From Pseudomonas extremorientalis (lineage in GTDB: Bacteria > Pseudomonadota > Gammaproteobacteria > Pseudomonadales > Pseudomonadaceae), in the NCBI RefSeq assembly GCF_001870465.1, contig NZ_MDGK01000015.1, positions 1 through 64,000 on the forward strand: a DNA stretch of 64,000 nucleotides, written 5' to 3'. The position numbers and the translations under genes were made by a program. The notes below the pieces were generated by a model that did no database searches, was not told the origin of the DNA, and saw only the letters and a program-made list of their open reading frames with translations. Below, in pieces: positions 46,279 through 56,526 of this stretch. Numbering within the stretch: the first letter of the stretch is position 1; every line of letters begins with the position of its first letter.

Positions 46279-47595
46279 TTACCAGCAAATGCCTTCGGTA
46301 CGGCCTGTGGCACAGGTGGCCTTGGACATGAAGCCCACCAGGTCGATCACTTGCTTGCCGTGTGGTGCGTTCTGCGCCAGGGCACGGAACTTCTCATCAC
46401 GGTTGCCCAGGATGATCACGTCGGAGTTGTTGATCACATCGTCGAAGTCCGAGTTGAGCAGGGACGACACGTGCGGGATCTTGCCTTCGATGTAGTCCTT
46501 GTTTGCACCGTGGACACGGGCGTACTCGACGTTGCTGTCGTAGATGCTCAGGTCGAAGCCCTTGCCGATCAGCATTTCGGCCAGTTCAACCAGCGGGCTT
46601 TCGCGCAGGTCGTCGGTGCCGGCCTTGAAGCTCAGGCCCAGCAGGGCGACTTTGCGTTTGTCGTGGCTGGAGACGATGTCGAAGGCGTTCTGTACCTGGG
46701 ACTCGTTGCTGCGCATCAGCGAGTTGAGCAGCGGCGCTTCCACGTCCAGGGAGCTGGCGCGGTAGGTCAGGGCACGCACGTCTTTGGGCAGGCACGAACC
46801 ACCGAAGGCGAAGCCTGGGCGCATGTAGTACTGGGACAGGTTGAGGGTCTTGTCCTGGCATACCACTTCCATCACTTCGCGACCGTCGACGCCGACGGCC
46901 TTGGCGATGTTGCCGATTTCGTTGGCGAACGTCACTTTGGTGGCGTGCCATACGTTGCAGGTGTACTTGATCATTTCGGCAACGGCGATGTCCTTGCGGA
47001 TGATCGGTGCGTCGAGTTCTTCGTACAGCGACTGCAGGACATCGCCGGAGGCTTTGTCGAACTCGCCGATGACCGTCATCGGTGGCTGGTCGTAGTCGGC
47101 GATGGCGGTGGATTCACGCAGGAATTCCGGGTTGACCGCGACACCGAAGTCGACGCCGGCTTTTTTGCCGGAGCAGTCTTCGAGGATCGGGATCACCACG
47201 TTGGCCACGGTGCCCGGCAGTACGGTGCTGCGCACGACCACGGTGTGGCGGGTGGTTTTGTCACGCAGGACAAAACCGATCTCGCGGCACACGGCTTCGA
47301 TGTAATCGAGCTCCAGGTCGCCGTTTTTCTTGCTCGGCGTGCCGACGCAAATCATCGACAGGTCGGTATCGCGGATGGCGTCGGCGAAGTTGGTCGTGCC
47401 GCGCAGTCGGCCGGTTTCGATACCCTGGCTCAACAGCTCGCCCAGACCGGGCTCAACGATGGGCGATTTGCCTGCATTGATCAGGTCAATCTTATCCTTG
47501 GAGATGTCTACGCCGACCACTTCGTGGCCACGGGCAGACAGGCAACCGGCACAGACTGCGCCAACGTAACCGAGACCAAATATGCTGATGCGCAT
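46279..47595 (-). CDS. algD: GDP-mannose 6-dehydrogenase
   Basis: AlgD performs the committed step, oxidising GDP-mannose to GDP-mannuronate with two NAD+. The 438-aa protein has the Rossmann motif [14 protein letters not shown] at residues 6-19. The catalytic cysteine is C268 in GGSCLPKD, the same number as in P. aeruginosa AlgD. It is the first gene of the operon, with AGAGG before the ATG and a long leader upstream (to about 48.1 kb). Confidence 0.98.
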   Translation of the reverse strand: MRISIFGLGYVGAVCAGCLSARGHEVVGVDISKDKIDLINAGKSPIVEPGLGELLSQGIETGRLRGTTNFADAIRDTDLSMICVGTPSKKNGDLELDYIEAVCREIGFVLRDKTTRHTVVVRSTVLPGTVANVVIPILEDCSGKKAGVDFGVAVNPEFLRESTAIADYDQPPMTVIGEFDKASGDVLQSLYEELDAPIIRKDIAVAEMIKYTCNVWHATKVTFANEIGNIAKAVGVDGREVMEVVCQDKTLNLSQYYMRPGFAFGGSCLPKDVRALTYRASSLDVEAPLLNSLMRSNESQVQNAFDIVSSHDKRKVALLGLSFKAGTDDLRESPLVELAEMLIGKGFDLSIYDSNVEYARVHGANKDYIEGKIPHVSSLLNSDFDDVINNSDVIILGNRDEKFRALAQNAPHGKQVIDLVGFMSKATCATGRTEGICW

Positions 47596-48368
47596 CGCAT
47601 TTACCTCTTTGTCTTCAAGACTGTGTTAATCATGCCAATTAATGGCGGAGTTCATGTTTGCAAGCGTCACTGATGCCGCGAAAGTTAGGCGAATAGACGC
47701 CAACTTACCGCGTACAGGCATGTTAATTAGCGAGTGACTAACAATTGCACTCAAGTTGTGCGCAACTTGGCCTTGTTATTGGGGCTTGCCCTGAAATGCA
47801 GCCGGCCTTTCTGGGGAAAGGTGCCGACGCCAGTGCCACAAGATCCTGATGGGGGCTTTAAGCCCTTATTTATCAACATCTTGGGTGTCATCACTGACAC
47901 ATTTGGGTAAGCGCTGCCTTGGCCTATAGGGGATAGCAATTAATCCTTATCGCCGCCCTCAACTCATATCAGTTGATGATATGACCCGTGAGTCAAAGTT
48001 GATGGGGCAACTTTGCTACTTCCTTGGGTCGTCATGTAAGTCATCTCTTACAGAAGCAGAGAATTTCGTTACCGGTGGTATGAGCCGTGCGTTTAGACGA
48101 AGTTCCGGGCCGCTCATCCTGTTTCCTGAAATTTCTTGAAATATTAGGAAAGATGGCACTGGTAGTATATTGATAGCACTTGCTATTTGAGCCAGTAGTT
48201 ATAGGGAGTTGGCGCGCTGGGATAGTTTTGTGCCACTAGTGTTTGAAAAAAGTGGTGCCACTACGAAAAAAATCGACGAATGTCGAGTGAAAGAATTGTT
48301 AGAGATGCGTCGGGATATTTTTTGACGTCAAAAAAATGACGATTCGCGAATTAAAATGCGGTTAAAAA
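47596..48368 (-). other. Non-coding algD leader and regulatory region
   Basis: No credible gene is seen in this 0.8-kb A/T-richer stretch. It holds the AlgU-type promoter described separately, about 480 bases before algD. Further upstream is a direct repeat GTGCCACTA at 48230-48238 and 48255-48263 (25-base spacing). A partial AlgR-like site is at 48275-48283 (ACATTCGTC on the minus strand, two mismatches to CCGTTCGTC). A long untranslated leader and distant activator sites are known for algD in P. aeruginosa. The sites other than the promoter are tentative. Confidence 0.6.
48079..48106 (-). promoter_or_regulatory. AlgU (sigma-22/RpoE-type) promoter of algD
   Basis: On the minus strand, GGAACTT (GAACTT at 48105-48100) is followed by 16 bases and TCATA (48083-48079). 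This fits the AlgU consensus GAACTT-N16/17-TCtgA with an exact -35 and a partial -10. Orientation and distance are right for the algD operon. AlgU control of algD is established in Pseudomonas. Confidence 0.72.
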
Positions 48369-48457
48369 TGTGGGAGGGGACTTGCCCCCGAAGACGGTGG
48401 GTCAGCTAAAGATAAGCTGGCTGATCCATCGTCTTCGGGGGCAAGCCCCCTCCCACA
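48369..48457. repeat. REP doublet (REPIN) between algD leader and yaaA
   Basis: This is a second copy of the element at 36376-36464. Arms begin TGTGGGAGGGGACTTGCCCC and end GGGGGCAAGCCCCCTCCCACA (first and last bases only are shared exactly). The inner arms GAAGACG/CGTCTTC enclose a loop with GTCAGC...GCTGGC. It lies 26 bases beyond the 3' end of yaaA. Confidence 0.92.
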
Positions 48458-48483
48458 TTTGTTCATCAGTGTTCTCGGGAGCT

Positions 48484-49263
48484 TTATTCTGGTGCGTGAT
48501 CGCGCAAAAACACCAGGTTATCCGGCTTGGACTGCTCGGCGTTGAAGCGATAGCCCTGCACATCAAACTGCTTGAGCTTCGCCGGGTCGTTGATGCGTTC
48601 CTCGATCACAAAGCGGCTCATCATCCCCCGGGCTTTTTTGGCGTAGAAGCTGATGATCTTGTACTGGCCGTTCTTCAGGTCCTTGAACTCGGTGTTGATG
48701 ATCCGCGCCTTCAAGGCCGTACGCTTGACCGCCGAGAAGTATTCGTTGGAGGCCAGGTTTAGCAGCACGTCGTCGCCTTGTTCGGCCAGCGCTTGGTTGA
48801 GCCACTCACTGATACGCGTGCCCCAGAAGGCGTACAGGTCCTTGCCACGGGCATTGGGCAGCTTGGTGCCCATTTCCAGGCGGTACGGCATCATCAGGTC
48901 CAGGGGGCGCAGCAGGCCATACAGGCCCGAGAGCATGCGCAGGTGGTCCTGGGCGTAGCTGAAGTCGGCATCGCTGAAGGTCTCGGCGTTCAGGCCGGTG
49001 TACACATCGCCCTTGAAGGCCAGTAGCGCCTGCTTGGCATTGTCCTGAGTGAATGCCGGGGTCCAGCTGCCGAAGCGGGCGGCATTGAGGCCGCCGATCT
49101 TGTCGGATACGTGCATCAATTCGCTGATTTGCGCCGGGCTGAGGGTGCGCAGTTGCTCGATCAGCTCCTGGGAGTGGTCCAGGTACTGCGGCTGGGTAAA
49201 GCGCTGGGTCGCCGGCGCGGTCTCGAAATCGAGGGTCTTGGCGGGGGAAATCACCATCAGCAT
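48484..49263 (-). CDS. yaaA: Peroxide stress protein YaaA (DUF328)
   Basis: The 259-aa protein opens [14 protein letters not shown] and contains [19 protein letters not shown] and [23 protein letters not shown], all diagnostic of the YaaA/DUF328 family. Members bind DNA and lower intracellular iron during peroxide stress. Length is normal. It stands alone on the minus strand, flanked by the REP doublet and a divergent deacetylase-like gene 119 bases away. Confidence 0.95.
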   Translation of the reverse strand: MLMVISPAKTLDFETAPATQRFTQPQYLDHSQELIEQLRTLSPAQISELMHVSDKIGGLNAARFGSWTPAFTQDNAKQALLAFKGDVYTGLNAETFSDADFSYAQDHLRMLSGLYGLLRPLDLMMPYRLEMGTKLPNARGKDLYAFWGTRISEWLNQALAEQGDDVLLNLASNEYFSAVKRTALKARIINTEFKDLKNGQYKIISFYAKKARGMMSRFVIEERINDPAKLKQFDVQGYRFNAEQSKPDNLVFLRDHAPE

Positions 49264-49382
49264 GAAGTCGTCTCCTTTAAACGTGAGGCGATTCTAGGGG
49301 CTGGGGCGTTTTGACTCCACCTATGATGGCGATAGGCGTGATCCGCTATGATGGCCGGTGACTCTGGAGAGGGAGACCCTGT

Positions 49383-50507
49383 GTGCGAATAGCGCTTTTA
49401 TTGTCGGCATGCCTGCTATGCCTGAATGCCCAGGCGGCGCCCGTGGATGTGGCCAGCCTGGACCGTGGCTCCTGGCCCGAAAAACTCGGCAGCCCGGCGC
49501 TGTTCGACGTGGCTTCACGCGCCGAAATCCTGATGTTCGCCCACAGCCTCCTGGCCAGCGAGAACCAGGACGAAACCGCGCTCAAGCAGCGCCTGGGCCT
49601 GAAGATCATCAACCTGGCCGCCATCGACGACCTGCGCCGCCAGCTCTGGCAGCGCCTGCTGGAGAACTACACCTTCGCCCAGCAGAGCTGCGAGGAAGAC
49701 GCCTCGTTCTGCTATCTGGTGGAGAACATGGACGACCTGCGCGAGCAGGCCGGCAAGTTCGAGGTGAGCGAAGACTCCTTCTATATAGGCTGGGCCGCTC
49801 CGAGCCATACCTTCCATGAGCGCTACCTGGATGAATTGCTGCGCAAGGCCGCGCTGTTTCCGCAGATCAGCAGCGAAGTCGCACGTTTCGGCGACCATGA
49901 GCGCAATGGCGACGAGTTCAACGACCGCCTGTTCCTGCTGACGTTCGACGGCGGCCCTGCGCCGGTCAGCGGCAATACCGACTGGCTCGCCGACTATTTG
50001 CGCAAGCAGAAGATGAGCGCGACCTTCTTCACCCTTGGCAGCAGCCTGCAGGCCCGTGTCGAGCGCAGTTCGGTTGCCGATGTGCAGGCGCTGTACCAGG
50101 GCCAGTGCGTCGGCACCCAGGGCTGGCAGTACCGTTCCCACAGCCATTGGGTGGACTGGCAGAGCTCGATTACCCGCAGCGCTTCGCTGGCACAAAACCT
50201 GATGCCGGAAAACTACGTGCCGCTGTTCCGTCCGCCCTATGGCCAGCGCCGCGCGGACAGCCAGGGGTTCTTTCAAGCCCAGGGCTTGCAGGTGGCGTTG
50301 TGGGACATCGATTCCCAGGATGAACCGGGCAAGCTCAAGGCCGATGAGTCGGCGCAACGGGTGCTGACCTTGATGCTGTTGTGGCGCAAAGGCGTGATTG
50401 TGTTCCACGACACCCAGGACAAGGCACGGGTCGCTTTGCCCATGCTGTTGCAGGCGACGGCGCAGAGTGGTCTGGGTTGGCAGGACTGCCGGGAGGCGTT
50501 TCGCTGA
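49383..50507 (+). CDS. Polysaccharide-deacetylase-family protein with altered metal motif
   Basis: The 374-aa protein starts at GTG with GAGGGAG upstream and has a signal peptide (to about residue 18, NAQA/APV). A NodB/CE4 domain spans about 183-365. The usual TFDDGP is TFDGGP (D189, then G190 in place of the metal-binding Asp), and the HSxxH motif is replaced by SHSHW. The later motifs are kept: FRPPYG, WDIDSQD and IVFHD. CE4 enzymes remove acetyl groups from polysaccharides using Zn or Co, so loss of a metal ligand suggests changed or absent catalysis. A helical N-terminal region of about 165 residues precedes the domain. It is near the alginate genes but not part of their operon. Confidence 0.85.
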   Translation: MRIALLLSACLLCLNAQAAPVDVASLDRGSWPEKLGSPALFDVASRAEILMFAHSLLASENQDETALKQRLGLKIINLAAIDDLRRQLWQRLLENYTFAQQSCEEDASFCYLVENMDDLREQAGKFEVSEDSFYIGWAAPSHTFHERYLDELLRKAALFPQISSEVARFGDHERNGDEFNDRLFLLTFDGGPAPVSGNTDWLADYLRKQKMSATFFTLGSSLQARVERSSVADVQALYQGQCVGTQGWQYRSHSHWVDWQSSITRSASLAQNLMPENYVPLFRPPYGQRRADSQGFFQAQGLQVALWDIDSQDEPGKLKADESAQRVLTLMLLWRKGVIVFHDTQDKARVALPMLLQATAQSGLGWQDCREAFR

Positions 50508-50846
50508 AGTGCCCGGAACTGTTGGGTTTTGGGCGATTTCGGGGTAATTTTGTGCGACATTTCGATGCAGGCGGACTTCCGACTTTAGCGGGGTAAGTGG
50601 CACTCGGCTAGTGCTATTCGTCATCCTGAAAAATAAACTTCAAAAAAGCGTCAAAGTGCTTTTTCCTGTCACACGTTTTGCGGTATTACGAAGTCAGATC
50701 GCCGAAACCTGCAACACAGGTGGCGTCTTCCAAGACTCCTCATGTGGGCACTGCGCTTGACGTCACTCAGGTGCAGTCGGTGGTCGAATCGAGGCGCAGC
50801 ACCGCCCAGGTATTGCGTCGACTGGCTCCCACAAAGGTGACCGAGT
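50508..50846. other. Gene-free spacer upstream of phoH
   Basis: No gene, repeat or clear hairpin is seen here. A weak extended -10-like TGCGGTATTA lies near 50690, within an A/T-richer patch, and could belong to the phoH promoter, but the -35 is poor. Confidence 0.4.
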
Positions 50847-52241
50847 ATGGATGATCATGGACGTAACCCTTCTTCCGACCAGCCAATCCTTTATGTGCTT
50901 GATACCAACGTATTGATCCACGATCCAAACGCACTGCTCAACTTCGAAGAACACCACGTCGCCATCCCGATGATCGTGCTTGAGGAGCTCGATAAACTCA
51001 AAAGCGGGCACCACAGCGTGGCCGCCGAATGCCGCCAGGCCATCCGCCTGATCGACAAGACATTGGGCGAAGCTTCGCCAGAAGATGTCGAAGTCGGCGT
51101 GCCGATCCAGCGTGGCAAAAGCGGACCCAAGGGCTTGCTGTCGATTCTGATGAGCAAGCGCAGCGAGCCCAACAGCCTGCTGCCGGAAAACCTGAACGAC
51201 AACAAAATCATCAACCAATTGATCGACCTGCATGCCCGTGACAAGGACCTGCGCGTAGTGCTGGTGACCAAAGACATCAATATGCGCCTCAAGGCCCGAG
51301 CGTGTGGGATCGCGGCCGAGGACTACAGTACCGACCAACTGGTCGACGACGTGTCGATGCTGTCCCGTGGTTATCACATGATTACCGGCTCGTTCTGGGA
51401 CCGCGTCAGCAAGGTCGAAACCCGTCAGGACCATGGCCGTACCTGGCACCAGGTGCAGCTGATCGAAAACCTGCCGGCCGTACATATCAATGAGTTCATC
51501 GTCGACGAACAGGGCTTCGTGGGCTGGATCAAAGAGATCCAGGTCGACAAGTTGCTGATCCTCGACCTGCATCAGGAACCCCTGTTGCACCAGGAGGCCT
51601 GGGGCCTGAAACCGCGTGATATCTACCAGAGCCTGGCGCTGTACGCGCTGCTCGATCCTGACATCCACCTGGTCAACCTGACCGGCGCCGCAGGCTCGGG
51701 GAAAACCATCCTCGCCCTGGCTGCCGCCATCGAACAGACCATGGTGACCAAACGCTATCGCCGCATCATCGCCACCCGCAGCGTGCAGGGCCTGGACCAG
51801 GAAATCGGTTTCCTGCCCGGTACCGAAGCGGAAAAAATGGAGCCGTGGCTGGGGGCGATCACCGACAACCTCGAGGCCTTGCACATGGATGATGAAAACA
51901 CCCATGGCAGTGTCGACTACATCCTCAGCAAAGTGCCGTTGCAGTTCAAATCCCTCAACTACATCCGAGGTCGCAGCTTCCAGCAGAGCCTGATCCTGAT
52001 CGATGAATGCCAGAACCTCACGCCGCACCAGATGAAAACCATCATCACCCGTGCCGGCGCTGGTTCCAAAGTGGTGTGCCTGGGCAACCTGGCACAGATC
52101 GACACTCCTTACCTGTCCGCGACCAGCTCCGGGCTGACGTACCTGACTGAACGCTTCAAAGACTTCCCGAACGGCGTGCACATTGCGCTGCAGGGTGTTC
52201 CACGTTCGATCCTGGCCGAATACGCCGAATCCCATCTCTGA
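50847..52241 (+). CDS. PhoH-family ATPase with N-terminal PIN domain
   Basis: The 464-aa protein combines a PIN nuclease-like domain (about residues 9-150, opening YVLDTNVLIHDPN with the acidic site Asp) and a PhoH/RNA-helicase-type ATPase domain (about 255-460). The ATPase carries Walker A GAAGSGKT near 276 and Walker B LILIDECQN near 385. This is the PhoH2/YlaK-like architecture, linked to RNA unwinding and cleavage. In related pseudomonads it is followed closely by moaC. Here an 11.7-kb island lies between them. Confidence 0.93.
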   Translation: MDDHGRNPSSDQPILYVLDTNVLIHDPNALLNFEEHHVAIPMIVLEELDKLKSGHHSVAAECRQAIRLIDKTLGEASPEDVEVGVPIQRGKSGPKGLLSILMSKRSEPNSLLPENLNDNKIINQLIDLHARDKDLRVVLVTKDINMRLKARACGIAAEDYSTDQLVDDVSMLSRGYHMITGSFWDRVSKVETRQDHGRTWHQVQLIENLPAVHINEFIVDEQGFVGWIKEIQVDKLLILDLHQEPLLHQEAWGLKPRDIYQSLALYALLDPDIHLVNLTGAAGSGKTILALAAAIEQTMVTKRYRRIIATRSVQGLDQEIGFLPGTEAEKMEPWLGAITDNLEALHMDDENTHGSVDYILSKVPLQFKSLNYIRGRSFQQSLILIDECQNLTPHQMKTIITRAGAGSKVVCLGNLAQIDTPYLSATSSGLTYLTERFKDFPNGVHIALQGVPRSILAEYAESHL

Positions 52242-52260
52242 CCGTCAGCACCTACCAAAA

Positions 52261-52287
52261 CGGGCGTCCCATGGGACGCCCGTTTTT
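52261..52287. terminator. Bidirectional rho-independent terminator
   Basis: CGGGCGTCCC and GGGACGCCCG form a perfect 10-bp stem with a two-base AT spacer. TTTTTT follows on the plus strand and AAAA precedes it (a U run on the minus strand). It lies between the convergent phoH and RND pump genes and should stop both. Confidence 0.93.
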
Positions 52288-52292
52288 TGTGT

Positions 52293-55200
52293 TCAGGCCG
52301 ATTGCTCGACCTGTGCCCAATCGATCGCCGGTTTATGTGCCCTGGACAGCAGGGTGTATACCGACGGCAGTACAAACAAGGTAAACAGCGTGCCCACCAG
52401 CATGCCGATCACGATCACCAGCCCCAACCCGAAGCGGCTGCCGGCGCCGGCACCTGACGAGAACAGCATCGGCACCAGGCCCACCACCATGGCCGCCGTG
52501 GTCATCAGGATCGGCCGCAGCCGAATGCGTGCCGCGCGCATGATCGCCTGGGCCGGCGTGCAGCGGTACAGCACCTGCAACTCGTTGGCGAACTCGACCA
52601 TCAGGATCCCGTGCTTGCTGATCAGACCGATCAGGGTGACGAGGCCGATCTGCGTGTAGATATTGATGGTCGCCAGCCCCAGCGCCAGGGGAATCAACGC
52701 GCCGCAGATCGACAGCGGCACTGTGATCAGGATGATCAGCGGGTCGGTCAGGCTTTCATACTGCGCGGCCAGCACCATGTAGATCACGATCAGCGCAAAC
52801 AGGAAGGTCAGCATCAGCGCATTGCCCTCGTGAATGAACTGCCGCGAATCGGCCTGCCAGTCATGGCTGAAACTGGCGGGCAACTGGCGGCTGTGTTCCT
52901 GCAAGAAGGCCACTGCCTGGCCAAGGCTGACGCCGGGTGCCGGAATACCCTGGAAGGTCGCGCTGTTCTGCTGGTTGAACTGCTTGAGCTTGTTCGGCTC
53001 GATCACGTTGTGCAGGCTCACCACGGTGGACAGCGGCACCTGCTGGCCGGTGTCGGTGTCGACGTAGAAGCCATTCAGGTCCTGGGGCGTGAGGCGTCGC
53101 GAGGCCTGGCTCTGGGGGATCACATCGTAGGAGCGGCCTTGCAGGGCGAACCGGTTGGTGTAGTTCTCACCGATCAACACCGCCAGCGTGCTGCCGATGT
53201 CTTGCATGCGAATCCCCAGGCTGTTGGCCTTGCTGCGGTCGATGCGCACTTGGGTCACCGGGTTATTGAACGCCAGGTCACTGTCGACCACCGCAAACAG
53301 CCCGCTGGCCCGCGCCTGGGTTTTCAGCGTTTCCATGGCCTGGTACAGCGAGCGGTAGTCTTCTGTGCTGCGCATCACCATTTGCACCGGCAAGCCACCG
53401 GTGGAGGCGGGCAGTGGCGGCAACTGGAACACGAAGATCGAGTTGCCTTCGACGGCATCGACGCTTTGTTGCAGCTCGGCCTGGATTGTCGCTGCGCTGC
53501 GCTGACGCTGCGACCATTCGGAGAAGTTCACCCCGGCAAAACTCGCGGCGACGCCGTCATTGCCGTTGATGATCCAGGTGCTCACGGTCTCCGGCAAGTG
53601 GCCGAGAATCCCGCTCAACTGGTAGGCGTAGCGCTCTACATAATCCAGGTTGGCGTGCTGCGGTGACTTGATCGCCAGCAGCAGGTTGCCCTGGTCTTCG
53701 TTGGGCGCCAATTCCTTGCTGGCATGGCCATACAGCCAGGGCAGGCTGAGCAGCACCACGGCGCCGAACAACAGGATCAGCCCGCGCTTGCGCAGCGAGC
53801 CCAGCAACGCACGCTGATACAGGCGTGCCAGGCGGTGGAAGAAGCGCTCGGCCAAGCGGCTCATGGTGCCTTCATGCTCCTGGCCCGGTAGCAGCTTGGC
53901 GCACATGACCGGGGTCAGGGTCAGGGCGATCACCCCGGAGACCAGCACGGCGCCGGCCAGGGTCAGGGCGAATTCCTTGAACAGCGCGCCTGTCAGGCCG
54001 TTCATCAGGCCGATGGGCATGTACACCGCCGCCAGGGTAATGGTCATGGCGATCACTGGCGAAGCGATCTCGCGCGCGCCGAACAAGGCAGCCTGCAGCG
54101 CGCTGCGGCCTTCCTTGACATGCCGGTGGATGTTCTCCATCACCACAATCGCGTCATCCACCACCAGGCCGATCGCCAACACCATTGCGAGCAGCGTCAG
54201 CAGGTTGATGCTGAAGCCGAACAACGTCATCAAGCCCAGGGCGCCGAGCATCGACAATGGAATACTGACGATGGGGATGATCACGCTGCGCACCGAGCCC
54301 AGGCACAGGTAGATGATCACCACCACGATCAGGATGGCCTCGATCAGCGTTTCGATCACTTCGATAATCGAGGCTTCGATAAAGTGCGCGGTCTCGAACG
54401 CCAGCGCCACCTTGACCCCAGGCGGCAGGGTTTTCTCGATGTTCGGCAGCAGGCGCTTGATGTCGGCGACGATCAACAGCGGGTTGCCCTTGGGTGTCGC
54501 ATAGAGGCCCAGGTGCACTGCGGGCCTGGCGTCCATCAACGCACTGGTCTCGTACGCAGCCGAACCCAGCTCAACGGTCGCGATATCGCGCAGGCGCAGC
54601 AGGTGGTCGCCGTTGTTGCGGATGACCATGTTGCGAAACTCATCGAGGCTGCTCAGGTCGGTGTTGACCTGGATCGAGGAGATCACATAGTGGCCTTTGA
54701 TCTGCCCCGGTGCTGCCTGGAAGTTGTTGTCGCGGATCGCCTGTTCCACCTGGGCGGCACTGATGCCGTGGCCTGCCATGCGTTGCGGGTCGAGCCACAG
54801 GCGCATGGCCAGGCGCTGGCCGCCGAAGGTCTCGACCTTGGCCACACCGTCGATCGTGGAAAACAACGGCTGCACCACGCGACTCAGGTAATCGCTCAAG
54901 GCCGAGGCCGACAGCGAGTCACTGGAAAACCCCACGTACGCCACCGCTGTCGCGTCGCCGGCGGAACGTTCGATCACCGGATCATAGGCCTGTTCAGGCA
55001 GGCGGTATTTGACCTGGTTGACCTTGGCAATCACATCGCTCAACGCCTTGGCCGAGTCCTGGTTGAGTGCCATGCGCAGGGTGATCTGGCTGCGGCCCTG
55101 CACCGATGAGGAACTGACATAGTCCACGCCTTCCACCGAGGCCAGGGACTGGTTGATCGGTTGGGTTACGAAGCCTTGCATCAGCTCGGCGGGGGCGCCG

Positions 55201-55355
55201 GGGTAGTCGGTGGTCACGCTGATCACCGAGCTTTCCAACAGCGGGTATTGGCGCACAGGCAGGTCGAGGTAGGCCTTGAGCCCGGCCAGTACGATCAGCA
55301 GGCTGACCACCAGGGCCAGTACCGGGCGACGTACGAACAGGTCGGTGAATTTCAC
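52293..55355 (-). CDS. RND-family efflux permease (HAE1-like)
   Basis: The 1020-aa protein is a proton-driven inner-membrane pump of the AcrB/MexB class. It has the first helix VLALVVSLLIVLAGL, two large periplasmic loops and 12 membrane helices, with the proton-relay pair D400-D401 in GLVVDDAIVVMENIHRH. It is slightly shorter than AcrB (1049). The adaptor gene precedes it with a four-base overlap. No outer-membrane partner is encoded here, so it may borrow a housekeeping channel. Placement next to the tox genes and their LysR regulator suggests export of toxoflavin or related compounds, as ToxFGHI does in Burkholderia glumae; this is inferred. Confidence 0.93.
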   Translation of the reverse strand: MKFTDLFVRRPVLALVVSLLIVLAGLKAYLDLPVRQYPLLESSVISVTTDYPGAPAELMQGFVTQPINQSLASVEGVDYVSSSSVQGRSQITLRMALNQDSAKALSDVIAKVNQVKYRLPEQAYDPVIERSAGDATAVAYVGFSSDSLSASALSDYLSRVVQPLFSTIDGVAKVETFGGQRLAMRLWLDPQRMAGHGISAAQVEQAIRDNNFQAAPGQIKGHYVISSIQVNTDLSSLDEFRNMVIRNNGDHLLRLRDIATVELGSAAYETSALMDARPAVHLGLYATPKGNPLLIVADIKRLLPNIEKTLPPGVKVALAFETAHFIEASIIEVIETLIEAILIVVVIIYLCLGSVRSVIIPIVSIPLSMLGALGLMTLFGFSINLLTLLAMVLAIGLVVDDAIVVMENIHRHVKEGRSALQAALFGAREIASPVIAMTITLAAVYMPIGLMNGLTGALFKEFALTLAGAVLVSGVIALTLTPVMCAKLLPGQEHEGTMSRLAERFFHRLARLYQRALLGSLRKRGLILLFGAVVLLSLPWLYGHASKELAPNEDQGNLLLAIKSPQHANLDYVERYAYQLSGILGHLPETVSTWIINGNDGVAASFAGVNFSEWSQRQRSAATIQAELQQSVDAVEGNSIFVFQLPPLPASTGGLPVQMVMRSTEDYRSLYQAMETLKTQARASGLFAVVDSDLAFNNPVTQVRIDRSKANSLGIRMQDIGSTLAVLIGENYTNRFALQGRSYDVIPQSQASRRLTPQDLNGFYVDTDTGQQVPLSTVVSLHNVIEPNKLKQFNQQNSATFQGIPAPGVSLGQAVAFLQEHSRQLPASFSHDWQADSRQFIHEGNALMLTFLFALIVIYMVLAAQYESLTDPLIILITVPLSICGALIPLALGLATINIYTQIGLVTLIGLISKHGILMVEFANELQVLYRCTPAQAIMRAARIRLRPILMTTAAMVVGLVPMLFSSGAGAGSRFGLGLVIVIGMLVGTLFTLFVLPSVYTLLSRAHKPAIDWAQVEQSA

Positions 55356-56503
55356 GGGTTTTCTCCGGCCATGGTCATCCCCGAGGACGGGTCGGCATCG
55401 TTCAACACCGTACGTTCGAGGGGCTCGATAGCGGCACCGTCACTGAGCTTGATCTGCCCGGAAATCACCACGCGGTCACCCGGATTCAGGCCCGCATCGA
55501 TCACCACGCGGCCATTGCGCCGCTCGCTGGTCTTGACCAATACGCGGCGGACGACGGGTGGGGTATTGGCATCGGTCGATGGCTGCACCACGAAGACATC
55601 TTCGCCGTAGGCGTTATAGGTGATGGCGGTTTCCGGCACGCTCAAGGTGTTGCCGGGCAGTGACTGCGGCAGGCGCACTTTGGCGAACATGCGCGGCAGG
55701 GCGCCGTCGGTGGGGGCCTGCAGTAGCGCCTGGACGCTCAGGGTGCGCGAGCGGTCGAGGAACGGGTCGATACTGCTGATACGTGCGCTGAAGCGTTGCC
55801 CCGGCAGGGCGTCGAGTTGCACATCCAGGGTATTGCCGACCTTCAGTTGGGCCAGGGCTTGCTCCGGCACGCTGAAGTTCACGTACAGGCCCTTGTCGCC
55901 GACCAGGTTGATCAGGCTGTCGCCGGGGTTCACAAATTGGCCCAGGTGAACCTTGCGGATCCCGAGGGTGCCGGCGAACGGTGCACGTATGGTCAATTGG
56001 TCGATCTGCGCCTTCAGTTCCTGCAGGGCGCCTTGAGCGGTGGTGTATTCGGTCTGGGCATTGTCGAAGGCTTCGCGGGACGTGGCGTTCACCTTGACCA
56101 GGGTGCGCGAGCGTTCCAGTTTGACCTTGGCATTTTCCAATTCGCCCTGCAGGCGCATCAGGTTGCCGCGTTGGGGCGCATCGTTGAGCCTGACCAGCAC
56201 TTGGTCGCGCTCGACGCGCTGGCCGGATTCCACTGGCAACTGCACCACACGTCCGCCGACTTCGGCGGGTACGCTTACCTGCTGCACGGCTTCCAGCTCA
56301 CCGATGGCTTCCAGGTAGCGGGTGAAGGGGGCGTCGCTGACCGGCGCTACCGCGACTTTGATCGGCGCAGGCGCGTAGGCCGCGGCAGCCGGATGGCTCC
56401 AACGCCACAATGCCCACGCCAACGCAATGAGGACAACCACGGCGATCAACAGCGCCACGCTGGTTCGTGAGACGGCACGTCCGGATCGACTGACGTGTGA
56501 CAT
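55352..56503 (-). CDS. RND efflux periplasmic adaptor (MFP)
   Basis: The 383-aa protein has an N-terminal membrane anchor (about residues 14-36), lipoyl half-motifs (VPAEVGGRVVQLPVESGQRVERDQ and RAPFAGTLGIRKVHLGQ, each in part), an α-hairpin and β-barrel domains. I chose the ATG at 56503 (MSHVSRSG), because GGA lies nine bases upstream; the ATG at 56512 abuts it. It overlaps the pump gene by four bases and follows the VOC gene by 23 bases, so the three form one operon. Confidence 0.92.
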   Translation of the reverse strand: MSHVSRSGRAVSRTSVALLIAVVVLIALAWALWRWSHPAAAAYAPAPIKVAVAPVSDAPFTRYLEAIGELEAVQQVSVPAEVGGRVVQLPVESGQRVERDQVLVRLNDAPQRGNLMRLQGELENAKVKLERSRTLVKVNATSREAFDNAQTEYTTAQGALQELKAQIDQLTIRAPFAGTLGIRKVHLGQFVNPGDSLINLVGDKGLYVNFSVPEQALAQLKVGNTLDVQLDALPGQRFSARISSIDPFLDRSRTLSVQALLQAPTDGALPRMFAKVRLPQSLPGNTLSVPETAITYNAYGEDVFVVQPSTDANTPPVVRRVLVKTSERRNGRVVIDAGLNPGDRVVISGQIKLSDGAAIEPLERTVLNDADPSSGMTMAGENP

Positions 56504-56526
56504 AAGCTTCATTCCTTGAGCGGCAA

